Assembly: GCF_000015165.1 (NCBI RefSeq)
Contig: NC_009485.1
Coordinates: 7,893,501 to 7,957,500 of the forward strand
Reading direction: 5' to 3'
DNA length: 64,000 bases
Source: Bradyrhizobium sp. BTAi1
Lineage (GTDB): Bacteria > Pseudomonadota > Alphaproteobacteria > Rhizobiales > Xanthobacteraceae
Shown: positions 26,497-38,606 of the stretch, in pieces
Numbering within the stretch: position 1 is the first letter of the stretch
Layout of the letters: each line of letters starts with the position of its first letter
The notes under the pieces: model-generated
Databases searched by the model: none
What the model was told of the DNA's origin: nothing
The model's input: the letters and a program-made list of their open reading frames with translations, nothing else
Position numbers and translations under genes: made by a program

Positions 26497-27258
26497 TCAC
26501 GCGGTGAGCGTGAAGGTCACACCGGCAATCTCGAAGCTATCATGTGACATCCGATAGCCGCGCGCCCGCGCGGCATCGGCGACACGCGCTGCGTCCGCGA
26601 CGAGGAACGTCAGGCCGCTCATGAGCTCGCGCTCACCCGGCTCGACACGGATGCCGGCATTCGGCAGCGTCAGCTGTTGGACGCCGTCGGCACGCGTTGC
26701 AGGGGCCAGGTCCAGAATGCGGCCCCAATGCGCCGCCAGCGACGCCGGTTCGGGGCTCTGCAGCGCGACCTCCGTCAGCGCGCGGGTCACGTCGCTGCGG
26801 ATGGCTCGCGTCCAATCCGGCCCCGCGGGCGGATACGGGCCCAACAGGTCGTCGCTTCCCGCGGTGTGATTGAGCTCGATGAAGGCCGCGCGGCAGTCGC
26901 GTGGGTGCAACTGCACGCCATGATAGGGCGGATGATCGATGACATTGGCGGTCCGCACGCCCATGGCATTGGCGCGAGCGGCCCGGCTGTCCGGATCCTC
27001 GCAGGTCAAGATCGCCATATAGCCGCCGCGTCCGCCGCTCTTCTCCAGGAAGCGGCCCGCCGCGGTGCCATCGCGGATCGGCGCCACCACTTCGAGCAGG
27101 ATCGGCCCGACGGGCAGCAGCGCATTCTCCAGCCCGTATTTGCCGACATGCGGATCGCGATAGCAGACGTCGAGGCCCATGATCGCCGCGATGTCCGACA
27201 CCACCGGCGCGAGCCGAGGCGCAACGAGACAGATCTGGCGCAGATGGAGATCGATCAT
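26497..27258 (-). CDS. VOC family (glyoxalase-like) protein
   Basis: A 253-residue protein with two vicinal-oxygen-chelate-like halves: LRQICLVAPRLAPVVSDIAAIMGL opens the first, and EPASLAAHWGRILDL the second. Candidate metal or substrate residues include the His in HPRDCRAAFIELNH. Relatives are often annotated as glyoxalase-like or methylmalonyl-CoA epimerase-like proteins of unknown substrate. It follows the upstream hydratase gene by 14 bases on the same strand. Confidence 0.8.
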   Translation of the reverse strand: MIDLHLRQICLVAPRLAPVVSDIAAIMGLDVCYRDPHVGKYGLENALLPVGPILLEVVAPIRDGTAAGRFLEKSGGRGGYMAILTCEDPDSRAARANAMGVRTANVIDHPPYHGVQLHPRDCRAAFIELNHTAGSDDLLGPYPPAGPDWTRAIRSDVTRALTEVALQSPEPASLAAHWGRILDLAPATRADGVQQLTLPNAGIRVEPGERELMSGLTFLVADAARVADAARARGYRMSHDSFEIAGVTFTLTA

Positions 27259-27272
27259 GGCGCCGGCCCGGC

Positions 27273-28067
27273 CTATCGGCCTCGGAACACTGGCGCCCGT
27301 TTCTCGACGAAGGCCTTTGCGGCCTCCTTGTGATCCTCGGTGTCGCTGCAGCGCGAGTGATGCACCGCCTCGGCATCGAAGCAGGCCTCCAAGGTCATCG
27401 TCTCGGCATTGTTGATGTTGCGCTTGATGTAGCCGAGGGTCACGCTCGGTCCCTCCGCCAGCGACAGCGCAAGGGCGCGCGCGGCGGCGTCGACCTCGGC
27501 GTCTGGCACCACCTTCGTCACCATGCCCAGGGCCAGCGCCTCCTGCGCGGAAAGGATCGGGGAGGTCAGATAGAGCTCGCGGGCCTTGGCGCTGCCGAGC
27601 AACTGCGTCAGGAAATAGGTGCCGCCAAAATCACCCGACAGGCCGACCTTGGCGAAAGCGGTCGTGATCTTGGCGGAGGCTGCGGCGACGCGGAGATCGC
27701 AGGCGAGCGCAATCGAGAGGCCGGCGCCCGCAGCGGCGCCGTCGATCTGCGCGACGACCGGCTTCTGCATCTGGTGCAGCAAGCGCGACACCTCCATGCG
27801 CTCGCGCAACGTCGACACCTTGGTCTCGAACGACGGCGCCCCCTTCGCCTCGGCCATCGCCTTGACGTCGCCGCCGACGCAGAAGGTGCCGCCGGCGCCT
27901 TTGAGAAGCACCGCGCGCACCTCCGGGTCATCGGCCGCGCGATGCGCCGCCTCGACGAGCCCCTTGGTCATGTCGCTGTTGAGCGCGTTGCGCCGCTCAG
28001 GACGGTTCATCGTGATCGTGAGCAGGCCGGCGTCCAGATGCTGCAGCACGGTGGTGTTCGTGGTCAT
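27273..28067 (-). CDS. Enoyl-CoA hydratase/isomerase family protein
   Basis: A 264-residue crotonase-fold protein. It shows ITMNRPERRNALNSDM near the N-terminus, GAGGTFCVGGDVKAM (oxyanion hole) and IDGAAAGAGLSIALACDLRVA. The segment KVGLSGDFGGTYFLTQLLG has Asp-Phe-Gly where hydratases carry a catalytic Glu, suggesting isomerase or another crotonase chemistry. GGAGA lies upstream of the ATG. Second gene of a three-gene minus-strand unit with the substrate-binding protein and the VOC protein. Confidence 0.9.
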   Translation of the reverse strand: MTTNTTVLQHLDAGLLTITMNRPERRNALNSDMTKGLVEAAHRAADDPEVRAVLLKGAGGTFCVGGDVKAMAEAKGAPSFETKVSTLRERMEVSRLLHQMQKPVVAQIDGAAAGAGLSIALACDLRVAAASAKITTAFAKVGLSGDFGGTYFLTQLLGSAKARELYLTSPILSAQEALALGMVTKVVPDAEVDAAARALALSLAEGPSVTLGYIKRNINNAETMTLEACFDAEAVHHSRCSDTEDHKEAAKAFVEKRAPVFRGR

Positions 28068-28154
28068 GACGGAACGTCTCCGGGTTGGCCCTCGATGCGA
28101 AGAGCCGCGAGTCCCGCCTGCGGCGAGCCCGGCGGCTTCGCGCCATGGCGATTG

Positions 28155-29378
28155 CTACTTTTTCACCAGCGGACAGCGCGACAATTCCAGAGACTGGAAG
28201 GCCTCGTTGCCGGGCACCGTCGCAAGCAGCTTGTAGTCGTCGGACTTGGCCTTCGACTCCGAGGGCTTCTTGACCTCGAACAGATACATGTCATGCACCA
28301 TGCGGCCGTCCTCGCGAATCCGGCCGCCCTTGGCGAACATGTCATTGATCGGGGTTGCCCGCATGACCTTCATCACGGCGTCGGGATCCGTGGTGCCTGC
28401 CGCCTTCACCGCCTTCAGATAGTGCGTTACCGACGAATAGACGCCGGCCTGGGCCGAGGTCGGAACCCGCTTGGTGCGCTCCATGAAACGCTTCGTGAAG
28501 GCGCGGGTCTCGTCGTTGAGATCCCAGTAGAACGCCTCCGCGACCAGCAGCCCCTGCGCGGTCTCCAGCCCGACGCTGTCGATATCGGAGACGAAAGCGA
28601 GCAGCGGTGACAGCTTCTGGCCCCCCTTGGTGAGGCCGAATTCCGCGGCCTGCTTGATCGCGTTGATCGTATCGCCGCCGGCATTGGCGAGCCCGATTAC
28701 CTTGGCCTTGGAGGCCTGCGCCTGCAGCAGGAAGGACGAGAAGTCGGACGTGTTGAGCGGATGCCGCACGCTGCCCAGCACCTTGCCGCCGGACTTCACC
28801 ACGACAGCGGTCGTGTCCTTCTCCAGGTCCTGGCCGAAGGCGTAGTCGGCGGTGAGGAAGAACCAGCTGTCGAGGCCGGACTTCACGGCCGCAAGGCCGG
28901 TGACGTTGGCCTGCGCGAACGTATCGAACACGTAGTGCACGGTGTAGGGGCCGCAGGCTTCGTTGGAAAGCCGGACCGAACCGGGGCCGTTGAAGATGAT
29001 GATCTTGTTGCGCGCCTTGGCGATCTCGCCAGCGGCGAGCGCGGTGGCGGAGGCCGCGACGTCGTAGATCATCTCGACGCCCTGATTGTCGAGCATGTCG
29101 CGGGCAATGTTGGCGGCGAGATCGGCCTTGTTGAGATGATCGGCCGCGAGCACCTCGATCTTGCGTCCCAGCACCTCGCCGCCGAAATCCTCGACCGCCA
29201 TCTTCGCCGCGGTCTCGCTGCCGGGACCGGTGATGTCGGCATAGAGACTCGACATGTCGAGAATGCCGCCGATCTTCAGCGGCGTCTTGCTCTGCGCATG
29301 CGCCGCGCCGACCGACAGCGTCAGCGCGGACGCCAGCATGAACAACGACGCAGCCGCGCCGCCAATGGACCTGTTCAT
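28155..29378 (-). CDS. ABC transporter substrate-binding protein, branched-chain amino acid type
   Basis: A 407-residue periplasmic type-1 binding protein. A signal peptide (SLFMLASALTLSVGAAHAQ) precedes LKIGGILDMSSLYADITGPG, the canonical opening of the HAAT/LivJ-like family. GLANAGGDTINAIKQAAEFG and YSSVTHYLKAVKAAGT are further family segments. The ATG at 29378 has GGGAGGA 4 bases upstream. No permease or ATPase is adjacent; the linkage to a CoA-pathway gene pair suggests uptake of an aromatic or fatty acid rather than an amino acid. Confidence 0.9.
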   Translation of the reverse strand: MNRSIGGAAASLFMLASALTLSVGAAHAQSKTPLKIGGILDMSSLYADITGPGSETAAKMAVEDFGGEVLGRKIEVLAADHLNKADLAANIARDMLDNQGVEMIYDVAASATALAAGEIAKARNKIIIFNGPGSVRLSNEACGPYTVHYVFDTFAQANVTGLAAVKSGLDSWFFLTADYAFGQDLEKDTTAVVVKSGGKVLGSVRHPLNTSDFSSFLLQAQASKAKVIGLANAGGDTINAIKQAAEFGLTKGGQKLSPLLAFVSDIDSVGLETAQGLLVAEAFYWDLNDETRAFTKRFMERTKRVPTSAQAGVYSSVTHYLKAVKAAGTTDPDAVMKVMRATPINDMFAKGGRIREDGRMVHDMYLFEVKKPSESKAKSDDYKLLATVPGNEAFQSLELSRCPLVKK

Positions 29379-29519
29379 CGATTCCTCCCTGCCGGACATG
29401 CCGCTACATGGCGGCAGCCTCGTTGATAGTTCGCATCATGGCGCAGGCGCATCTCAGCGGCAAGCACTCACAAGTGCCATCGCGCAACGTGGTTTTCCGC
29501 TCAATGGAATGGATGAAAC

Positions 29520-30338
29520 GTGCCATCATGCAGCATGGCAAATGCGTCGACGATCCGCTGCGGACTTCGCAACAGAGATTGGCTCTGCGCCGTCCTGATA
29601 TTGGCGGCGCAGTCAGTGGCCATCACGACGAGCGGCGCGGCGCCCTGCATGTTCGCGACCTTGGGCGAGGGGCGCGTCACCGAGATCGTCGATGCGCGCA
29701 GCTTCCGATTAGCTGATGGCCGCGAGGTCAGGCTGGCCGGCATCGAGCCGCCGCCGGACAATGCCGCGGCCGCCGTCGCGACCCTCGGCGCGCTGCTGCG
29801 CGATCGCGATGTCGTGCTCCGCGGCGAGGACGATGCCCCGGACCGCTATGGCCGCCAGCGGGCCTTCGCGTTCCTGGCGGGGGAGGAGCGCACGGTCCAG
29901 GGCGAGTTGCTGGCGCGCGGCAGCGTCCTGCGTGGCACCGATGTTCAGGACCGGGATTGCGCTCTCACCCTGGTTGCAGCGGAGGCAGACGCGCGCATCG
30001 CGTCGCGCGGACTCTGGACGTCCCCGACCGTCATAAAAAACGCCGAAAGTCCAGACGATATTTTGGCTCGCGCAGGGCTATTTACGGTTGTCGAAGGGAA
30101 GGTGTTGTCCGTACGACAGACAGGGACAACAACTTATCTGAACTTCGCGCGTAACTGGACACGGGGCTTCGCGGTGATTATTCCAAAGCGTATGATGCCG
30201 GTAATGGAAGGTGCCGGCATCGACACAAAATCACTTGCGAATCGGCGGGTTCGGGTGCGCGGTTGGATCGAGGCGCATCAAGGCCCGAGACTGGAACTGA
30301 CGCAGATCGCACAGATCGAGATGTTGAGCGGCAACTGA
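29520..30338 (+). CDS. Thermonuclease-like (SNase fold) exported protein
   Basis: A 272-residue protein. After an N-terminal hydrophobic export segment (WLCAVLILAAQSVAI) comes an SNase-like beta-barrel: VTEIVDARSFRLADGREVRLAGIEPP, then DAPDRYGRQRAFAFLAGEE and GSVLRG. The C-terminal part (LFTVVEGKVLSVRQTGTTTYLNF, RVRVRGWIEAHQGPRLEL) resembles an OB-fold. The catalytic Arg/Glu set of staphylococcal nuclease is only partly discernible, so nuclease activity is uncertain. The start may be GTG 29520 or ATG 29535. The next gene begins 13 bases downstream. Confidence 0.75.
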   Translation: MPSCSMANASTIRCGLRNRDWLCAVLILAAQSVAITTSGAAPCMFATLGEGRVTEIVDARSFRLADGREVRLAGIEPPPDNAAAAVATLGALLRDRDVVLRGEDDAPDRYGRQRAFAFLAGEERTVQGELLARGSVLRGTDVQDRDCALTLVAAEADARIASRGLWTSPTVIKNAESPDDILARAGLFTVVEGKVLSVRQTGTTTYLNFARNWTRGFAVIIPKRMMPVMEGAGIDTKSLANRRVRVRGWIEAHQGPRLELTQIAQIEMLSGN

Positions 30339-30351
30339 TCCGCGAAGGTAC

Positions 30352-31854
30352 GTGAGTAGCGACGTGAACCTGTCTGTTCGTGCACGCATGACGATGGTGA
30401 ACTGCGGTTCGCGGATCGCACCAGCTTTGCTGTGCGTCGGCTTGATGCTGGCCGGCTGCAGCGACATGGGCAAGCTGCAGCAAGCGACTGCGCCGATGCC
30501 GACGCCGCGGCCGAAGCCGGCGATGGTTCAGAGCACGCCCGCCAGCGATCGCGAGCACGAGCGCATTTTGGCAACCTACGGCGGTGCCTATGAGGATCCC
30601 CAGCTCGAGGGCCTGATCAGCCGTATCGTCGACCGGCTGGTTGCCGCGTCGGACCGGCCCGACCAGGGCTACAAGGTCACGATCCTGAACTCGGGTGCGG
30701 TCAACGCCTTCGCGTTGCCGACCGGACAGCTTTACGTCACCCGCGGCTTGATCGCGCTTGCCAACGACACCTCGGAACTGTCGTCGGTGCTGAGCCACGA
30801 AATGGCGCATGTGTTGGCGCGTCACGCCGCGATCCGCGAGGACCAGGCGCGCCAGGCGGCGGTCGTCACCCGCGTCGTGTCCGACATGAGCAATGATCCG
30901 GATCTGACGGCGCTGGCGCTCGCCAAGACCAAGCTGACGATGGCGAGCTTCTCGCGCACCCAGGAGTTCGAGGCCGACGGCATCGGTGTCGGCATCTCGG
31001 CCAAGGCCAAGTTCGATCCCTATGGCGCGGCCCGGTTCCTGACCTCGATGGAGCGCAATGCCGAGCTGAAGGCCGGCAAGGTCGCGATCGACCCCCGCGC
31101 GCAGGATTTCCTCTCCTCGCATCCGGCGACGCCGGAGCGGGTGCAGAATGCGGCGGCGATTGCGAAACAATACGTCTCGCCGGAGGCCAGGGAGCACGAC
31201 CGCGAGACCTATCTGGCCGCGGTGGACAATATCGTCTTCGGCGAGGACCCCAGCGAAGGCTTCGTGCGTGGGCGGCGGTTCCTGCATCCCAAGCTGGGCT
31301 TCACGTTCCAGGCCCCCGAAAACTTCACCCTCGACAACACCGCGCAGGCGGTGATCGGCGTGCGCGAAGGTGGCGCCCAGGCGATGCGGTTCGACGTCGT
31401 GCGGGTGCCCGCACAGCAGACGCTCGGCGACTATCTCAACTCCGGCTGGATGGAGAATGTCGACAAGTCAGCGACCGAGGAGCTGACCATCAACGGCTTC
31501 CCGGCGGCGTCGACCACAGCCAGCGGCGACCCCTGGCAGTTCAAGGTCTATGCGCTGCGCGTCGGCAGCGACGTCTACCGCTTCATCTTCGCGTCCCGCC
31601 AGAAGAGCACCGAGAGCGAGCGCAACGCTCGCGAGACGGTGAATTCCTTCCGCCGCCTCAGCCTTGAGGAATCGCAGTCGGCGCGCCCGCTGCGCATCAA
31701 GGTCATCACGGTCCAGCCGGGCGACACCGTCGAGTCGCTGGCGCATCGGATGTCCGGGGTCGACCGACCGATCGAGCGTTTCCGCGTTCTCAACGGCCTC
31801 GACGCCCGCGCCCAGGTCAAGGTCCGCGACCGCGTCAAGATCGTGGTGGAGTGA
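30352..31854 (+). CDS. M48-family metalloprotease lipoprotein with LysM-like tail
   Basis: A 500-residue lipoprotein-type protease. The lipobox LAGC puts the lipidated Cys at 36 (GTG start at 30352). The zinc site HEMAH is at 149-153, with the third ligand expected in EFEADGIG. A middle domain (about 310-430, from HPKLGFTFQAPENF) is typical of the YcaL/BepA-like alphaproteobacterial group. Residues about 445-500 (ITVQPGDTVESLAHRM, RFRVLNGLDARAQVKV) look like a LysM domain, suggesting peptidoglycan contact. Probable role: periplasmic quality control of outer-membrane proteins. Confidence 0.88.
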   Translation: MSSDVNLSVRARMTMVNCGSRIAPALLCVGLMLAGCSDMGKLQQATAPMPTPRPKPAMVQSTPASDREHERILATYGGAYEDPQLEGLISRIVDRLVAASDRPDQGYKVTILNSGAVNAFALPTGQLYVTRGLIALANDTSELSSVLSHEMAHVLARHAAIREDQARQAAVVTRVVSDMSNDPDLTALALAKTKLTMASFSRTQEFEADGIGVGISAKAKFDPYGAARFLTSMERNAELKAGKVAIDPRAQDFLSSHPATPERVQNAAAIAKQYVSPEAREHDRETYLAAVDNIVFGEDPSEGFVRGRRFLHPKLGFTFQAPENFTLDNTAQAVIGVREGGAQAMRFDVVRVPAQQTLGDYLNSGWMENVDKSATEELTINGFPAASTTASGDPWQFKVYALRVGSDVYRFIFASRQKSTESERNARETVNSFRRLSLEESQSARPLRIKVITVQPGDTVESLAHRMSGVDRPIERFRVLNGLDARAQVKVRDRVKIVVE

Positions 31855-32458
31855 CGCGGCCCGCCGGGCAGGCGCTGCGCCAACGGCCAGCCTTGCCGAC
31901 GCACATGATGCTGTGTCGCGCGGCGGCCTTTGGTCAGTGCAGGCGGTCGCTGAGGGCAATGTCTGGACGGCCCTGAATGAACAAATGCCGTGAATGACCA
32001 GCCTGTGGCCTGCAGCGACGCAATTTCGACGATCATTCGCTTGACGCCAGCTTGGGCGTCGGCGGCGCGGCGCACCACGAATTCCTCCGGTCGCCACAGA
32101 AGCACCTGCTCCTCCGTCCTGGCTTGAACGACCGGCTCAAGATCGCCTGCGGCTTGCCGTCCCTCGTGGATGACAGCTCCCGATGGGGCTGGCCCTCGGT
32201 GGCCGGCCTCCTCAAGCGCTGCAGCCAGAGCGTCATCTGCCGCCTCTCCGCGGCCTCGAGGCGGGCGTCCTCAGAGCCCTCGCGCCCCGGGTTTCCATGC
32301 GACGCAGAGCAGCCCACAACGGCGCCTGCCGCCCCTTCTGAGCCTGAACCGGGCTTCCGGAGGGCCGACCACAAGCTCCAGGCGCGCGAGGCAACGCTCG
32401 GCACCGCGCCCCAGGGTCATGAGGGGGCGGCGATGGGCCGCCGTCGCGCTCGCCAAAC
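31855..32458. other. 600-bp region without a recognised gene; possible coding remnant
   Basis: No intact gene is recognised. On the minus strand, about 31990-32330, the codon composition and phrases such as SEDARLEAAE and then, in a shifted frame, DDALAAALEEAG and EEFVVRRAADAQAGV look protein-like, but the reading passes through a frame change, so this may be a decayed short gene. Not assignable to a family. Confidence 0.3.
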
Positions 32459-32486
32459 AAAAAGCCCGACCTTGCGGCCGGGCCTT
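32459..32486 (-). terminator. Rho-independent terminator of carD
   Basis: On the minus strand GCCCG and CGGGC arms (extended by GCC/GGT) close a GCAA-type loop and are followed by a run of five T, starting about 40 bases after the carD stop codon. Confidence 0.85.
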
Positions 32487-32522
32487 CGTAAGCAACAAAT
32501 TCGAAAACGCGCTAACGATTGA

Positions 32523-33521
32523 TCAGGCGGCCTCGTCGGCCACGGCATTGTCGTCGCCGTCGATATCATCGATATCGCCCTCGGCGTCGGCATCACCCTC
32601 GGCCACCGCATCGGCTTCGGTCTTGGCGCCGCGGCGCGGGCTCTTGGCGAGCTGCGTCTCGATCTCCTTGACGGCCTCGGTTTCGGTCGAGTGCTGCACG
32701 ACCGCAATCTCGCGCGACAGACGGTCGAGCGCGGCTTCGTACAGCTGGCGCTCGCTGTAGGACTGCTCCGGCTGCGACTCCGAACGATACAGGTCGCGCA
32801 CGACTTCGGCGATCGCGACAATGTCGCCCGAATTGATCTTCGCTTCGTATTCCTGGGCGCGGCGCGACCACATCGTGCGCTTGACGCGGGCACGGCCCTT
32901 CAGCGTCTCCAGCGCCTTCTTGACCAGCGCCGGATCGGACAGCTTGCGCATGCCGACATTGGCGACCTTGGCGGTCGGCACGCGCAGCGTCATCTTGTCC
33001 TTGATGAAGTTGATGACGAACAGCTCAAGCTTCGCGCCTGCGATCTCCTGCTCCTCGATGGCCAGGATCTGGCCGACGCCGTGAGCAGGATAGACGACGA
33101 ATTCGTTGGTCTTGAAGCCCTGACGCTGGGTCGGCAACTTCTTCTCCTCGACCCGGGGAGCAGCAGCGGCAGCCGCGGGCGCCGGAGCCGGCTTGGCGGC
33201 GGCAGGGGCCTTGGCAGCGGCGGCGGCCGCAGGAATAGCCGTCTTGGTAGCCTTGGGCGCAGCTGCCGGCTTCGCTGCGGTCTTCGCAACAGAGTCCTTT
33301 GCAAGAGTGGTCTTCGCGGCGGATGCTTTCGCGGCAGTCTTGGCAGTCTTTTCAGGCATTGCGCTTCTTTTGTTCTTGGTGGACTTGGCAGCCGAGGCCT
33401 TTGCGGCAGCCCGAATCTCCTTTACAGGAGCTCGTGCACGGCCCTTGGAAACGCTGCGGCTGGCCGCGGCGGCTTTTTTGGTACTCTTGGAAGCACTCTT
33501 TTTACGCGTTTTCTGTGACAC
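32523..33521 (-). CDS. carD: CarD-family transcription regulator with Lys/Ala-rich N-terminus
   Basis: A 332-residue protein (if started at the GTG at 33521). Residues about 125-280 are the CarD/TRCF-RID-like domain (FKTNEFVVYPAHGVGQILAIEE) that binds the RNA polymerase beta subunit, followed by its DNA-contacting helical part (VKRTMWSRRAQEYEAKINSGD, ESQPEQSYSERQLYEAALDR). Before it lies a long basic AK-rich stretch (KTRKKSASKSTKKAAAA, KTAAKASAAKTTLAK) like histone H1 tails; after it an acidic tail (DIDDIDGDDN). An ATG at 33359 is an alternative start (278 residues), but the basic repeat continues upstream of it. CarD stabilises open promoter complexes. Confidence 0.88.
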   Translation of the reverse strand: MSQKTRKKSASKSTKKAAAASRSVSKGRARAPVKEIRAAAKASAAKSTKNKRSAMPEKTAKTAAKASAAKTTLAKDSVAKTAAKPAAAPKATKTAIPAAAAAAKAPAAAKPAPAPAAAAAAPRVEEKKLPTQRQGFKTNEFVVYPAHGVGQILAIEEQEIAGAKLELFVINFIKDKMTLRVPTAKVANVGMRKLSDPALVKKALETLKGRARVKRTMWSRRAQEYEAKINSGDIVAIAEVVRDLYRSESQPEQSYSERQLYEAALDRLSREIAVVQHSTETEAVKEIETQLAKSPRRGAKTEADAVAEGDADAEGDIDDIDGDDNAVADEAA

Positions 33522-33625
33522 AGCCTGCGCGCGGAACTGCCACGCCCCTGTTTGATGTTGCGGGAACCTAAAAGGGCGGCCAAAAAAGTATACGCATGGC
33601 CGGGTTCGGCTCTGAGAATGTGCCA

Positions 33626-33653
33626 TATATAGCACATTTCCCGCAAAAATCAA
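33626..33653 (-). promoter_or_regulatory. carD promoter
   Basis: On the minus strand TTGATT (33648-33653) and TATATA (33626-33631) are 16 bases apart in an AT-rich island unlike the flanking sequence. The predicted start near 33619 leaves a leader of about 100 bases to the GTG at 33521, which supports that start over the ATG at 33359. Confidence 0.6.
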
Positions 33654-33854
33654 TGATTTAGAGGGCGCAGGGGCGGTATTGTGACGGATCCGCAAAGTTA
33701 GGGTTAAACGAGGCGCGCTTGTTTCGAAGAATTTTGCGGCCGTCCCGCCGGCTGCAAAATCGTCCTACCCCTTTGTTTGCGCGCCGGGATTCCTCTCGGC
33801 TGTGATCTCTCGGCGAGGCCTCGATGAGGGCTTGGCCGCGCCGCCTCGGGTTGC

Positions 33855-34193
33855 TCAGTCGCCGGCGCCCGGCTTGGGCGAAAAATATTTCTCGAACTTG
33901 CCGGCCTCGCCGTCATGCTCCTTGGCATCGCCCGGCGGGTCCTTCTTCTGGGTGATGTTCGGCCAGGCCTTGGCGTATTCGGCGTTCACCCCGAGCCATT
34001 TCTCGAGCCCCGGCTCGGTATCCGGCTTGATGGCGTCGGCCGGGCACTCCGGCTCGCAGACGCCGCAATCAATGCATTCGTCCGGATGGATCACGAGCAT
34101 GTTGTCGCCTTCGTAGAAGCAGTCTACCGGGCAGACCTCAACGCAATCGGTGTATTTGCATTTGATGCAGTTTTCGGTGACGACGTAAGTCAT
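33855..34193 (-). CDS. fdxA: 7Fe ferredoxin FdxA
   Basis: A 112-residue ferredoxin. The N-terminal ENCIKCKYTDCVEVCPVDCF and the following CIDCGVCEPECP provide the Cys sets for one [3Fe-4S] and one [4Fe-4S] cluster, with the typical C-terminal extension (FEKYFSPKPG). The ATG at 34193 has GGAG 6 bases upstream; the longer frame to 34298 lacks family residues. Electron carrier, cytoplasmic. Confidence 0.95.
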   Translation of the reverse strand: MTYVVTENCIKCKYTDCVEVCPVDCFYEGDNMLVIHPDECIDCGVCEPECPADAIKPDTEPGLEKWLGVNAEYAKAWPNITQKKDPPGDAKEHDGEAGKFEKYFSPKPGAGD

Positions 34194-34307
34194 CCAGGGC
34201 TCCGGAACGGATCGACAAATCACGCCTGCACTAGCGCAGGACGTGATGTGCCGCAAGTGAAGCAGAACGAAGAACTGAACCGCCGTCGGATTGAACACAG
34301 CAGATCG

Positions 34308-34604
34308 TCATCGTGCGCCGCCATCGAGCTCATCATAGAGCGTACGGGCCGATGTCGCATCGCCGCGGCGCTCGGCGAAGGCGGTCACCCTGAGCACGCG
34401 CACATTGCGGTCGAGCGCGATCGTCAGCACGTCCCCCGCTTTCACGCCATGGCCCGGCGAGGTTTCGCGGACGCCGTTGATGCGGACATGGCCGGAGGTC
34501 ACCAGAGCCGCGGCGCTGGTGCGGGCCTTCACCACCCGCGCATGCCAGAGCCATTTGTCGAGGCGCTGGCGCTCTAAAGGGACGTCGGACGTCGGCGTTG
34601 TCAT
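34308..34604 (-). CDS. S4-domain RNA-binding protein (Hsp15-like)
   Basis: A 98-residue protein with an S4 domain (QRLDKWLWHARVVKARTSAAALV followed in sequence by SGHVRINGVRE), the pattern of the Hsp15/HslR group that binds the large ribosomal subunit or tRNA-blocked 50S particles. It lies 29 bases after the helicase gene on the same strand and probably shares its transcript. Confidence 0.9.
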   Translation of the reverse strand: MTTPTSDVPLERQRLDKWLWHARVVKARTSAAALVTSGHVRINGVRETSPGHGVKAGDVLTIALDRNVRVLRVTAFAERRGDATSARTLYDELDGGAR

Positions 34605-34633
34605 CTCGGCTCGGCGCGCTCAAGCGACGCGGA

Positions 34634-38167
<3,534 letters not shown>

Positions 38168-38606
38168 TCGTTAAATTTGGGTCTCGGGCCGGCGTTGCAG
38201 GCGCGCGGGTCAGGCGCGATGGATGCTGAATTTGTCGGGGTTCTGAAGCGGCTGCGATCCTCGCCCTTGTCTCACATTGTGACGCATATAGTGACGCCGC
38301 TTAAGCTTCGGAACGCCTTGAGAACGAATCACGAAGGAATCGCTGACTCCATCGTCTTTCCGGCTTCGTTCACCGCAACATCTCGCGCTCTGCGTTGACC
38401 ACTCCACTAGATCAAGCTTTTGGCCGGTCCACAAGCAACGCTTTCGCCATGGAACCGCCACGCATGGTCACGGGGTCTGAGTCGAATCAGAATAAGGGAA
38501 GAGTCAAACGGATTCGCGCAAAACGGCGATGACGCGAGCGTGTGAGCCAAGCATTCGGCTAAGCTCGGACGTTCACAGGGTAGCCGCCGGCGATGAGGGT
38601 CTGACG
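38168..38606. other. Intergenic region with GTGACGC direct repeats
   Basis: No gene is seen in this 439-base stretch upstream of the helicase gene. Two GTGACGC heptamers at 38279 and 38291, 12 bases apart, could be a regulatory site. The region also holds the end of the DUF3108 transcript. Confidence 0.4.
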
